From: Lamprobacter modestohalophilus
GTDB taxonomy: Bacteria > Pseudomonadota > Gammaproteobacteria > Chromatiales > Chromatiaceae
Reading direction: 5' to 3'
Length of the DNA: 64,000 nucleotides
Assembly (NCBI RefSeq): GCF_016583905.1
Contig: NZ_NRRY01000023.1
Location: 18,348 to 82,347 of the forward strand
Part shown: positions 1-11,629 of the stretch, one piece after another
Position numbering within the stretch: position 1 is the stretch's first letter
How the letters are laid out: each line of letters begins with the position of its first letter
The notes under the pieces: generated by a model
What the model was told of the DNA's origin: nothing
Databases searched by the model: none
Seen by the model: only the letters and a program-made list of their open reading frames with translations
Made by a program: the position numbers and the translations under genes

Positions 1-94
1 CGATTGATTCGTCGGTCAGTGCGCAATGTTGGGAGTTGGCAAACTCATCGGCTATCCTTTGTCCTTAAGCTGCAACAAGGTCAATTTTTGAGCC

Positions 95-346
95 ATGATC
101 GACTGGTCAACATGCGCAGTCTTAGAGCGCGACCCTGAGCGGGTCAGCGGCGCTTGGGTATTTTGCGGTACCCGCGTGCCTGTGGCCGCTCTGTTTGAGA
201 ACTTGGAAGATGGCGCTCAGGTTGGCGAATTCATCGATTGGCTTCCGGACGTCACGCTGGAGCAGGCGCGCGCAGTGCTCGAGCATGCCGCGCATTCCCT
301 GGAAGCTGCTGAGTCACACCGGCCGCGCGCGCTGGCCCTTGACTGA
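95..346 (+). CDS. DUF433 domain protein (VapB-like antitoxin family)
   Basis: An 83-residue protein with the DUF433 pattern: a C-G-T-R-V-P-V motif near residues 24-30 (the usual GTRVPV core) followed by an acidic helix and a second helix V-T-L-E-Q-A-R-A-V-L. DUF433 proteins are small helix-turn-helix-like proteins often paired with a PIN-like DUF5615 toxin as antitoxins. No DUF5615 partner follows: the next 70 bases are empty and the next gene is a convergent nuclease. It is therefore a solitary copy here, or its partner lies to the left of the window. The DUF433 assignment is good; the antitoxin role is only by family. Confidence 0.75.
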   Translation: MIDWSTCAVLERDPERVSGAWVFCGTRVPVAALFENLEDGAQVGEFIDWLPDVTLEQARAVLEHAAHSLEAAESHRPRALALD

Positions 347-419
347 AGTGCAGAGGCCGCATCCGCTACCCGTTTCTCGCTACGGATGAAGAACGCTGAG
401 CATGGCGAAACGGACTGGA

Positions 420-1427
420 TCAGCGACGAAGTTTCGCCAACTCGGCCAGCAGGGCTTCTTTTTCGGAGCGCTCTTGTTCAGCGAGCCGCTCGGCCATCGC
501 CGCGCGTTGCTCGGATGAGGTGGCTCGCTGTTCAGCTTGCTGACGAGCACGCGCAGCAACTTCACTCACACGTTCGGCCTGCGCGCGTGCCTGTCGTTCG
601 GTCACGACGGTCTCTTCAGCTCGCCGACGCGCCTGTTCAGACTGCTCCTGCGCCTGTTCAGCCTGCTCTCGTGCCTGTTCAGCCTGCACCCGAGCCTGCC
701 GATCCCGCTGCCAGGCCGGCAGCACAAAGGGCGCATAAACCGGATCCTCAATCAACGTCTCCAGGCTCGGCTGGCGGGTGAGATCCTCCAGGCGAAAGCG
801 AAACCCCGGCACCACCGCCGAGCGAAGGATGCCCTCATGGCAGGGGATGGGTTCATACAGACCCGAGGCATTGCGTCGATAGAACAATTGCCAGCGCGGA
901 TCATGGTGGATGATGTAGTACTCGGGCACCCCGGCGGCCTGATATTCCGCGTGCTTTTGCTCGGTGTCGCGGCGGATCTCCGCTGGTTTGCTATCTGAGA
1001 GCGCCTCGACGCACAGATCAAAAGTGCCCTGGTAGGAGCGGTCGAGATCCGCGAGCGGCTGCACATTGCTATCGAGCACTAGGCCGAGATCCGGTTTGCG
1101 GATGGCAATCTTGTTCGGCAGGCTCAGGCGAAAGCCGAATTCCAGGCAGGTCAGGCGGGCATTGTGGTGGGTCTCGAGATAAAGCCGTAAAAGTCCAAGC
1201 AGCCATTGGTAAATCCAAGCGGTTAGGACATCAGACACCGGCTTGACCTCCAAGATGCCGTTATTCCATTCGTAGCCGTTTTCGTGCTCGTAATAAAAAG
1301 CCCAGTAGTCCTCCTCGCTGACCGGCGTGCCTTCCGGTGGATCGACGGGCTGAGGGAGACTGGGGTCGCCATCCCGTGGGGTGGATTCAGGCGACGGATG
1401 ATGCAAGGCGAACGCGGGCGAAGGCAT
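420..1427 (-). CDS. Uma2 family (DUF820) endonuclease-like protein with C-terminal coiled coil
   Basis: A 335-residue protein. Residues about 35-220 match the Uma2/DUF820 family, a PD-(D/E)XK-like fold: an E-N-G-Y-E-W-N-N-G start, R-K-P-D-L-G-L-V with the conserved Asp, and the V-E-A-L-S-D-S core followed by Y-Q-A-A-G-V-P-E-Y-Y-I-I. The last 110 residues form an Ala/Glu/Gln/Arg-rich heptad coiled coil, a common tail in this family. The start is supported by AGGAG eight bases upstream of the ATG. The cellular role of Uma2 proteins is unknown; they are abundant in cyanobacteria and purple bacteria. A second, shorter one lies at 27311-27958. Confidence 0.85.
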   Translation of the reverse strand: MPSPAFALHHPSPESTPRDGDPSLPQPVDPPEGTPVSEEDYWAFYYEHENGYEWNNGILEVKPVSDVLTAWIYQWLLGLLRLYLETHHNARLTCLEFGFRLSLPNKIAIRKPDLGLVLDSNVQPLADLDRSYQGTFDLCVEALSDSKPAEIRRDTEQKHAEYQAAGVPEYYIIHHDPRWQLFYRRNASGLYEPIPCHEGILRSAVVPGFRFRLEDLTRQPSLETLIEDPVYAPFVLPAWQRDRQARVQAEQAREQAEQAQEQSEQARRRAEETVVTERQARAQAERVSEVAARARQQAEQRATSSEQRAAMAERLAEQERSEKEALLAELAKLRR

Positions 1428-1571
1428 GCTCGGACTCCTGTGGATGCAGGCTTGTCTCGGAGTCTAGCCGACCCCCGGGAGGCCAACAAGCCGATCTGAT
1501 CCAGAGCATCACTTGATCGCCGGCAACCTCATCCGTGAGCTGGGGAATGCGCTCAAAAAACGACTGGATCG

Positions 1572-2005
1572 GTGGGGCCCTGGCTGGTCGCCACTTACGG
1601 TTTAACGCTGGTGCTCCCGCTCAGCGTCGTCAGCTGCATCGGCGGACGGCGCGCGTCGCGGTTGGCCGAGGGCGTTTCGACCGAAACCTATGTCGAAGCG
1701 ATGCGCCCAGCACCAAGCCTACGCGGTCATCTGACCTTTCACCTCAAGCATGAGGTGCCGCACCTAGAATTGCTCTCCCGTCTGTTCGAGCGGATCGAGA
1801 CGAGCGATCTGGTCGCCTGGGTGCTGGATGAGCCGACCGGACAGTACGCGCGGCGGGCTATATCGATACCATCGATGCCCGCAAATTGGTGGCGGCCAAT
1901 CAAGGCAAGCGCTCCAGGGTACTGGCCAAAGAGATCCCGGCGCTGCTCGACACCGGCGTTTGGGACGCGATCTCTGAAGCAGTCAAGGAAGCGTTCGGCG
2001 ATTAA
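1572..2005 (+). pseudogene. Broken Fic-family-like gene (frameshifted remnant)
   Basis: From a GTG at 1572 the frame reads a segment like the N-terminal region of long Fic proteins: Y-G-L-T-L-V-L-P-L-S-V-V-S, G-G-R-R-A-S-R, R-G-H-L-T-F-H-L-K-H-E-V-P-H-L-E and D-E-P-T-G-Q-Y-A-R-R. Near 1858 the sense shifts to another frame, which runs in an unfamiliar stretch (K-R-S-R-V-L-A-K-E-I-P-A-L-L-D) to a TAA at 2003-2005. No HPFxxGNGR Fic motif is present, so the catalytic part is lost. The downstream stretch may come from a different gene. A second scrap resembling A-K-E-I-P-A-L-L-D lies near 3665. The Fic assignment is from recalled family pattern and is moderate. Confidence 0.5.
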
Positions 2006-2020
2006 GCGCCCCTGTCTGGC

Positions 2021-2440
2021 TCAGTGCAGCCTGCTCAATCCGGCGGTCTGCGCCTCGTCTTTGGTCAAGATCTTCTCCTCAGTGGCGCGCCAGAAGCCAT
2101 CTGCTTCCTTGCTGAGCGTGATCAGGAGCGGGCTCTCGTGCTCGTTACCGTCTTTGTCGGTGAGATATTCGATGGCGGTCAATCGGAGCTGGGTGTCTGA
2201 GTCGACCTTGACCGCGTTCAGATAGTAGCGGAGCGAGGTCACCAGGCCGGCGGCGAACTGCTCCTGCACCTGCTGCCGCCAGAAGTGGTAGTCGACCACA
2301 TCAAGATTGGCCAGACCATAGACCTTGACCCGTCTTGAGATCAGGTTCATGTGGCCCTCGATATCTCGTCTTTCCAAGGTCTCGCAGCAGGCCAAGGCCC
2401 AGTCGTTGGCAATCTCGCCCGCCGTCATGCTGTCAATCAT
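2021..2440 (-). CDS. Hypothetical protein, possible NTF2/SnoaL-like fold
   Basis: About 139 residues, acidic, with no signal peptide or membrane segment. The pattern of an N-terminal helix (A-G-E-I-A-N-D-W-A-L-A-C-C-E-T-L) followed by alternating strands ending L-L-I-T-L-S-K-E-A-D-G-F-W-R-A-T-E-E resembles the NTF2/SnoaL cone fold, but no family is certain. The ATG at 2440 is preferred over the GTG at 2455 because GGAG lies five bases upstream of it. The leader just upstream is duplicated in front of the gene at 3251-3628. Confidence 0.6.
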   Translation of the reverse strand: MIDSMTAGEIANDWALACCETLERRDIEGHMNLISRRVKVYGLANLDVVDYHFWRQQVQEQFAAGLVTSLRYYLNAVKVDSDTQLRLTAIEYLTDKDGNEHESPLLITLSKEADGFWRATEEKILTKDEAQTAGLSRLH

Positions 2441-2483
2441 GTCGTCTCCGGTCACCTCTCAAAGAGGTGCGTCAGTTCGTCTG
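2438..2483 (-). repeat. Duplicated gene leader, copy A (ribosome-binding site and hairpin)
   Basis: Read on the minus strand this leader holds a hairpin CACCTCT-TTG-AGAGGTG and a GGAGACGAC ribosome-binding site directly before the ATG at 2440. It is about 85% identical to 3626-3670, although the two downstream proteins are unrelated. See copy B. Confidence 0.7.
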
Positions 2484-2553
2484 GTGAGTGGGGTCTAGTG
2501 CTCCGCCGTTCCAGCGCATGGCGCTCGATCGCTTGTCAGGCATGGCGCTCGAT

Positions 2554-2629
2554 AGCCTGTCAGGTTTTTCCTTAAGGAATCGCCTTGCTCCATTTCCTGA
2601 TTATTCCGACGCGCCACAATCATTACCAT
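2554..2629 (+). promoter_or_regulatory. 76-bp shared upstream element, copy 1 (TTCC-N4-GGAA palindrome)
   Basis: The block begins CCTGTCAGGTTTTTCC, contains the perfect palindrome TTCCTTAAGGAA at 2568-2579, a second TTTCCTGATT half-site near 2593, and ends CAATCATTACCAT. It aligns over its full length with 4848-4923, which precedes the stress-protein gene at 5202. This copy lies about 150 bases before the small lipoprotein gene at 2780. Half-sites of this type are used by BvgA/RcsB/EvgA-class regulators; a NarL-type regulator and a BvgS-like kinase lie at 13.0-13.7 kb and 6.2-10.4 kb. The regulatory role is inferred. Confidence 0.5.
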
Positions 2630-2779
2630 GGCGCTGCTTTAAGCGCTCATTATCCACAGCCGACTCAATCGGCATGTCCTTAAACGCGTTCAGGAGATCG
2701 GCTGTGCATCGTTCCACAGGCTTCCTGGGCGCTGACAAATCCTTCCTTAACCTTCCATCAGACGGATACCAACGACACC

Positions 2780-3103
2780 ATGAACACCCTTGCCAAGATC
2801 ACAGCCACGGCATTCGCCTCCCTCGCGTTTTCGGCCTGCGTCGAGGAGCAGTCGATCGCTGGCTCCAGCTCAGCCATGCCCCGCGACGCAAGCGGTGCCG
2901 CCGAGACGGCCTGCATGACCTCCGTCAATAGCAACTACGGCGGCAACGTGCGCGAGGTTCGCGTCGTCAGCTCCGAGTTCTCGCAGGCCAACTCCGTGGT
3001 GATGCTCGACGCGGTCGGCGTGCGCGGCGGCTCGCAGACCGAGCGCTGGCGCTGCCTTACCTCGGATGCTGGGGAGATCGCTGAGCTGACGGTCGTGCAG
3101 TAA
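2780..3103 (+). CDS. Small secreted lipoprotein of unknown function
   Basis: A 107-residue protein with a short signal sequence (M-N-T-L-A-K-I-T then a hydrophobic stretch) ending in a lipobox-like F-S-A-C, Cys20, so it is probably lipid-anchored. The lipobox is not ideal because position -3 is Phe. The mature part has two further Cys (near residues 45 and 92) that could form a disulfide, and a strand-rich V-R-E-V-R-V-V-S-S-E-F core. I do not recognise a family. It lies downstream of the 76-bp shared upstream element, as does the stress gene at 5202. Confidence 0.6.
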   Translation: MNTLAKITATAFASLAFSACVEEQSIAGSSSAMPRDASGAAETACMTSVNSNYGGNVREVRVVSSEFSQANSVVMLDAVGVRGGSQTERWRCLTSDAGEIAELTVVQ

Positions 3104-3250
3104 GTCGACGCAGCGCCCGCTGAGGCTTAGCGTATATTTAGTCCCGGGTGATCCTATGTCTGCTGGCGATTATCGCGAGCTTCGAATCCAGTAGACGGCG
3201 ACTTGGTAGCCCTGTACCGATTGTCTTGCCCATCGCGCTGGCGGATGGCT

Positions 3251-3628
3251 TCAGCTAAACACCGCAAATCCCTGATCGATGCGCGCGAGGATGGCATAGG
3301 CCATGACGCCGAGCAGGGCGCAGAGAAAGGTGCCTCCTACCAGGAGATAAGCCAATAACCGGTTGACATGCTTGCCCAATGAGCGTGCGGTCTCGGCCTC
3401 GAGGCCGCGCGCGATGGTGGCGATTCGCGCGACCTGCCCCTGGAGACCGAGCAGCAGGGCCCCGCCACCTAGGAAAATGGTGCTGACAACGAGGCTGATG
3501 ATGAGGAATTGAAGGCTCTGTGGGGCTCGGTCTGGGATGAACAGGCTTGTAATGACGAGGGCGCCCGAGGCGATCGAGAACAAGGCTGCGCAGAAATAGA
3601 CGATTCTGAAGAGCGTCACCATACTCAT
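3251..3628 (-). CDS. Small integral membrane protein (possibly DUF2721)
   Basis: About 125 residues with three clear hydrophobic segments: near residues 3-28, 38-62 and 85-112. Between the second and third sits Q-G-Q-V-A-R-I-A-T-I-A-R-G-L-E, which recalls the I-A-R-I-R motif of DUF2721 membrane proteins; I hold that name loosely. The ATG at 3628 is chosen because GGAGATGAC lies directly before it; the ORF could open upstream at 3649. Its leader is a near copy of that of the gene at 2021-2440. The function is unknown. Confidence 0.6.
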   Translation of the reverse strand: MSMVTLFRIVYFCAALFSIASGALVITSLFIPDRAPQSLQFLIISLVVSTIFLGGGALLLGLQGQVARIATIARGLEAETARSLGKHVNRLLAYLLVGGTFLCALLGVMAYAILARIDQGFAVFS

Positions 3629-3670
3629 GTCATCTCCAGTCACCATCAAAGAGGTGTATCAGTTCGTCTA
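3626..3670 (-). repeat. Duplicated gene leader, copy B
   Basis: This matches 2438-2483 (copy A), including the GGAGATGAC ribosome-binding site and most of the hairpin arm CACCTCTTTGATGGTG. The stem here has one arm partly changed, so pairing is weaker than in copy A. Confidence 0.65.
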
Positions 3671-3700
3671 GCCAAAGTGATCCCGAGGCTGCTCGACCCA
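3665..3700 (+). other. Short relic matching the tail of the broken gene at 1572-2005
   Basis: In one frame this reads R-L-A-K-V-I-P-R-L-L-D, closely matching V-L-A-K-E-I-P-A-L-L-D at about 1918-1952, with most bases identical. It is a small fragment of the same ancestral sequence directly abutting leader copy B, suggesting the leader duplication and the fragment moved together. No intact gene is present. Confidence 0.45.
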
Positions 3701-3808
3701 TCTCCGGCATGCTCAATGTCCAGGTGGCGCGATCAAGAGTGGCAGTCGTGCTCCGAGCGCCCGATGATCAACGCCCGGTTTCGACCTGAGTGAAGAAGAA
3801 GGTAAGGC

Positions 3809-4612
3809 TTAAGCCGCCAACCCCATCGAGTGGTGGATTTGACTGATGACAGCCGGAGAAAGCCCCGTTTTTTCGGCGAACTGACGCAGGTAATCGCGCT
3901 CGGCCTCAGTGTCGATCTTGACTGCGAGCAGGGAGCCGGCATAGACCTGAGCGGCCACTTCCTGATTCGGGATCTCGGCGACGAAGGCATCTAGATTGAG
4001 CGGCTGTGCCAGCTCGCTCATCAGCCACTCTTGGGTCTCCGTATCCATTGCACCCGTTTGCAGCTTGCCGAGGATGCGCTGGATCTCATCGTGACTGACC
4101 TCGCCGTCCGCTTTGGAGATGCTGACCATGCCTTTGATGACCAAGCGTGCGGTGTCGTTCATGGCCTGCTGCTCGGTCGGAGACGCCGGCTCGTGCAGCC
4201 CGAGCGGCATGGCGCCCATGCTAGCCGCTGGTGAAGTGAACGAAGCCCCCTGACCGGCAGAGGCCGATGCGTTTGCTAGCGCCTTGAACGCGACCCCGGC
4301 AAGCATCGCCAGGGCACCGCCGCCGACTGCGCCCTTGATTGAATCGCCACCGCCGCCGAGCAGCGAGCCTAGCACGGCGCCAAGGCCCCCTGCCTGAACC
4401 GGGTTTTGCGAGGCTTGACTCAAGGTCGACTGCGCACCCGCCAACAGTTTCCCGAGCAAATCACCAACGCCACCTTGCGCCCCACCTTGCGCGCCTTGCG
4501 CATTGCCGAAGCTTGCTTGCAGGTCTTGCAGGATATTCCCCAACCGGTCCTGTCCGGCTTGCGGGATGTTGTTCTCAATCATCGAGCCAAGTAAGTCACT
4601 AAAGCCGGCCAT
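3809..4612 (-). CDS. DUF533 / TerB-like family protein
   Basis: About 267 residues. The N-terminus reads M-A-G-F-S-D-L-L-G-S-M-I-E-N-N; a Gly/Gln-rich and then hydrophobic Gly/Ala-rich stretch follows (about residues 75-120). The C-terminal helical domain (about 150-267) has D-G-E-V-S-H-D-E-I-Q-R-I and ends D-Y-L-R-Q-F-A-E-K-T-G-L. This is the DUF533 family (YebE-like, TerB-related), thought to be membrane-associated stress proteins. The ATG at 4612 is chosen over 4636 because GGGAG precedes it. A miniature version keeping only its two ends lies at 24473-24661. Confidence 0.8.
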   Translation of the reverse strand: MAGFSDLLGSMIENNIPQAGQDRLGNILQDLQASFGNAQGAQGGAQGGVGDLLGKLLAGAQSTLSQASQNPVQAGGLGAVLGSLLGGGGDSIKGAVGGGALAMLAGVAFKALANASASAGQGASFTSPAASMGAMPLGLHEPASPTEQQAMNDTARLVIKGMVSISKADGEVSHDEIQRILGKLQTGAMDTETQEWLMSELAQPLNLDAFVAEIPNQEVAAQVYAGSLLAVKIDTEAERDYLRQFAEKTGLSPAVISQIHHSMGLAA

Positions 4613-5201
4613 GTTGGTTACTCCCAAGTGGATCATAGGAACGGTGTTGATTTCACCGCCTCGAATAGTAACCGAAAGACCGCGCCGACGGGAGGGCGGG
4701 AATCATAGAACAGTTTGAGCATTGAATGTGCAGCAGTTACTGCGCTGCAATGGGCTTGAGTCTGCTGCCGCAATGGCTCGAGCTGGCGGACATCGATCCG
4801 CGGCGATAAGCTGAGCATGCCGCATAGGCAGTGTATGTCTCGTCATTGTCTGTCAGGTTTTTCCTGACGGGAATAGCCTGTCGCCGTTTCCTGATTTTTT
4901 CTTAACAGAACAATCACTACCATTGTGAGCATCGCAGCGCTCTGGCATGAGAGGGTTTGTGTCCGGGTGGTGTGGCTGCGAGAAGTATGCTGGCGAGCGT
5001 TGTCTTTGGCGCGACGATGGTTGTGGTCTGCTCCAAGCGCTAATACCCAGACGGACATAATAAGATCTGTTCAGGCTTCATTCCGTACCCATTGCGGATA
5101 TTGTCTCGCCGTAACGCCGCAATCCATTGGCGGGGACTGGCGGGCAACCCAAGTGAATCGATCGGCCTCTGGTTGATCCCACCCTTATCGGAGTCATACG
5201 A
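4613..5201. other. Intergenic region carrying a shared upstream element
   Basis: No coding region is convincing here; short frames lack a ribosome-binding site and family features. The notable content is the 76-bp element at 4848-4923, followed by about 280 bases of ordinary sequence before the gene at 5202. A TTATCGGAGTC ribosome-binding region lies just before 5202. Confidence 0.5.
4848..4923 (+). promoter_or_regulatory. 76-bp shared upstream element, copy 2
   Basis: This aligns with 2554-2629. It has CTGTCAGGTTTTTCC, then an imperfect palindrome TTCCTGACGGGAA, a TTTCCTGATT half-site, and ends CAATCACTACCAT. The CCTGACAG arms also form TGTCAGG-TTTTT-CCTGACG. It is the likely control region of the GlsB/YeaQ-type gene at 5202, though 280 bases away. 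Confidence 0.5.
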
Positions 5202-5453
5202 ATGGACATTACCAGTCTCTTGATCTTTCTCGCCATCGGTGCCGTGGCCGGCTGGCTCGCCGGTGTCCTGATAAAGGGCGGCGGCTTCGGTCTGCTGATC
5301 GACATCGTGCTCGGCATCGTCGGTGCCGTGGTCGGCGGCTTCTTGTTCGGCCTGCTCGGCATCTCAGCCAACGGGCTGATCGGTTCCATCATTACCGCGA
5401 CCGTGGGCGCCGTGGTGCTACTGTTGGTGGTGCGGTTGTTCAAGCAGGCCTGA
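5202..5453 (+). CDS. GlsB/YeaQ/YmgE family stress-response membrane protein
   Basis: An 83-residue, very hydrophobic, Gly-rich protein with three membrane segments (about 5-22, 30-52, 58-80). The motifs A-I-G-A-V-A-G-W-L-A-G and L-G-I-V-G-A-V-V-G-G-F-L are typical of transglycosylase-associated (PF04226) proteins, small inner-membrane proteins induced by general stress in enterobacteria. Their biochemical role is unclear. The start has GGAG eight bases upstream. The shared 76-bp element upstream suggests common control with the lipoprotein at 2780. Confidence 0.85.
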   Translation: MDITSLLIFLAIGAVAGWLAGVLIKGGGFGLLIDIVLGIVGAVVGGFLFGLLGISANGLIGSIITATVGAVVLLLVVRLFKQA

Positions 5454-5496
5454 GAGGGCACAACTGCCAGTAAACCTTCAATCTAACCCGAATGTT

Positions 5497-5642
5497 GAAC
5501 GCGAAGCCGCGAAGAACGCGAAGAATACGGATCTTGTGGCTAAAAGTTGACCTGACTGCTTGCTTGTCGCAAACGACGCATTAGGTCATAAAAACTTGTC
5601 CAACCGCCTGGTTTTCTTAGCTTCTTCGTGCCTTCGCGTGAG
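5497..5642. repeat. GCGAAG-rich inverted-repeat intergenic element
   Basis: The left arm (5497-5528) contains GAACGCGAAGCCGCGAAG and the right arm (5613-5642) contains TTCTTCGTGCCTTCGCGTG, giving an imperfect inverted repeat with about 85 bases between. Such GCGAAG-type elements recur between genes in some purple bacteria (from general knowledge, not shown here). It lies directly before the PliG-like gene and may hold its promoter. Confidence 0.4.
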
Positions 5643-5685
5643 ATTCGTGAGCTATCCAGGCCAAAGAATAAACCAAAACATTGCT

Positions 5686-6096
5686 ATGACTATCACCATG
5701 ACCCGTCTGTTCCTTGCACTCGCTGCCGGATTTCTGGTCGCAAACACCGCGCTGGCGGATGACATCCGCACCGAGCGCGTGCAGTTCCACAAAGGCGCGA
5801 GCAGCGCCACCGTCGAGGGCCAGATCAAAGGCCGCGAGTCCGTCGACTACCTGCTCGGCGCCCGCGAGGGGCAATCCATGAACGTCAGCATGGCCACGGA
5901 CAACAGGTCGAGTTATTTCAATATCATCGCGCCCGGGAAGGCGAACGAGGCCATCTTCGTTGGCTCCATCGCCGGCAATCAGTTCGAGGGCACCCTGCCG
6001 GCGAGCGGTGACTACAAGATCCGTGTCTACCTGATGCGTAACGCGGCCCGCCGGGATGAAACAGCCAAATACCGTCTCGAAATGATCATCAATTGA
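5686..6096 (+). CDS. PliG-like inhibitor of g-type lysozyme
   Basis: About 136 residues with a signal peptide (M-T-R-L-F-L-A-L-A-A-G-F then A-L-A-D) for export to the periplasm. The mature part follows the PliG family: V-Q-F-H-K-G-A-S-S-A-T-V-E-G near the start, G-R-E-S-V-D-Y-L-L-G-A-R-E-G-Q in the middle, and L-P-A-S-G-D-Y-K-I-R-V-Y-L-M-R-N-A-A-R-R near the end, matching the S-G-x-Y-x-L-R-V...N-x-A-R pattern of Escherichia coli PliG. Such proteins block goose-type lysozymes. The start is set by the signal peptide (a second in-frame ATG lies 12 bases on). A divergent paralogue lies at 12357-12794. Confidence 0.65.
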   Translation: MTITMTRLFLALAAGFLVANTALADDIRTERVQFHKGASSATVEGQIKGRESVDYLLGAREGQSMNVSMATDNRSSYFNIIAPGKANEAIFVGSIAGNQFEGTLPASGDYKIRVYLMRNAARRDETAKYRLEMIIN

Positions 6097-6187
6097 TTCC
6101 ATCGCTGCGGGCGGTGCGGGCAAGGAAAGCGCATCAAGACCAAACCTAACCAGCGTCTGCCGAGCTAAGAGAAACTAACCCATGCGA

Positions 6188-10435
<4,248 letters not shown>

Positions 10436-10694
10436 TGATCGACCACGGCAACCTCTAAAGCGCCTCTGCGCAGCGAATCCACCAAGAATGGTAGGGCGGC
10501 GAGGCGCCACGGCATGGGGCGTGGCGCTTCAACCTGAAGTCTACAGCGGAGGTGCCGATTGTGCGCTCGCGCGCGGTCTATGGGTCGAATGATGCGGGAA
10601 GGGCATTTGATCGGACTCGGTTTGAAGCTGAGATCCTCGGTAGATGTCAGGATCGAGTCCTAGTCGCAACGGCAGTGCATCTTTGGCCGGTACG

Positions 10695-11624
10695 CTACAG
10701 ACTTGCGGCTTCGAAGGTATTGCAGCGCTCGATATCGCCCGTCGAGAGCCCGGTGCGGAACCAGCGTTGGCGCTGTTCCGCGCTGCCGTGCGTGAAGCTG
10801 TCTGGGACAACGAAGCCGCCAGCACGGCGCTGCATGCGGTCGTCGCCGATTTGTGCCGCGGCATTGAGTCCCTCGTCGATATCGCCTTGCTCCAAGATCT
10901 GTCGCGCCTGTTGCGCACGGTTGGCCCAGACCCCTGCGAAACAGTCGGCCTGCAGTTCGAGCATCACGGAAAGCCGATTCGCTGCGACTTTGCCTGCCTG
11001 CTGCTGTGCTCGGCTGACCTGATCCGAGATCCCCAACAGGTTCTGCACATGGTGACCGACCTCGTGCGCAATCACATAGGCCTGGGCAAAGTCACCGGGC
11101 GCCTGATAGCGGCTCTGTAGCTCATCATAGAAGCCGAGATCGATATAGACCTTCTCGTCCGCCGGGCAATAGAAGGGGCCCGTCGCGGAGCCGGCCAAGC
11201 CGCAGGCCGAGCGCACCGAACCGGTGAACAGGACCAGGTTTGGCTCCCGATAGCGCGCGCCGGCCTCGCTGAACAGGGCCTGCCAGGTGTCTTCCGTATC
11301 AGCCAGGACAACAGCGACGAAATCAGCGAGCTCATCTTCGCGCTGTTGGCCAAGGTGGGTGCTGAACGGGTCGTTGGTGGCGCCTGGGAACGATTGCGCG
11401 CTTGGAGCGGATTCTGGAACTGGCAGGCCGACGGACATCAAGGTGCTGGGGTCGATGCCGAACACCAGGGCTAACAGGACGATGACCACCAGCCCGAGTC
11501 CGCCCCCGGTTGCCGTTCGGCGCCCGACCGGTCGTCGTCGTCGACTCGAGGAAGGCACTCCAGTGCTCACTCGGTCACGCCGATCCTCAATATTGCTGCT
11601 GCGCCGACCACTTCGCCACCGCAT
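10695..11624 (-). CDS. ypfJ: Neutral zinc metallopeptidase family protein (YpfJ-like)
   Basis: A 309-residue protein: a basic N-terminus, then one membrane helix (about 42-60, G-L-G-L-V-V-I-V-L-L-A-L-V), then a periplasmic domain. The zinc motif H-E-V-G-H-H lies near residue 190 in A-Y-V-I-A-H-E-V-G-H-H-V-Q-N-L-L-G. Other family signatures are C-G-L-A...G-P-F-Y-C-P-A-D-E-K-V-Y-I-D, L-E-L-Q-A-D-C-F-A-G-V-W-A and R-Q-R-W-F-R-T-G. The substrate is not known. It starts five bases after the kbp stop, so the two are probably cotranscribed, with kbp first. Confidence 0.88.
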   Translation of the reverse strand: MRWRSGRRSSNIEDRRDRVSTGVPSSSRRRRPVGRRTATGGGLGLVVIVLLALVFGIDPSTLMSVGLPVPESAPSAQSFPGATNDPFSTHLGQQREDELADFVAVVLADTEDTWQALFSEAGARYREPNLVLFTGSVRSACGLAGSATGPFYCPADEKVYIDLGFYDELQSRYQAPGDFAQAYVIAHEVGHHVQNLLGISDQVSRAQQQAGKVAANRLSVMLELQADCFAGVWANRAQQARQILEQGDIDEGLNAAAQIGDDRMQRRAGGFVVPDSFTHGSAEQRQRWFRTGLSTGDIERCNTFEAASL

Positions 11625-11629
11625 GTCCG

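Noticed and set aside
95..420. Complete toxin-antitoxin pair at the left edge
   Set aside because: Only the DUF433 protein is present; no DUF5615 partner follows.
4925..5176. 83-codon frame before the GlsB-like gene
   Set aside because: It has Trp/Arg/Cys-rich composition, no ribosome-binding site and lies over the shared regulatory element.
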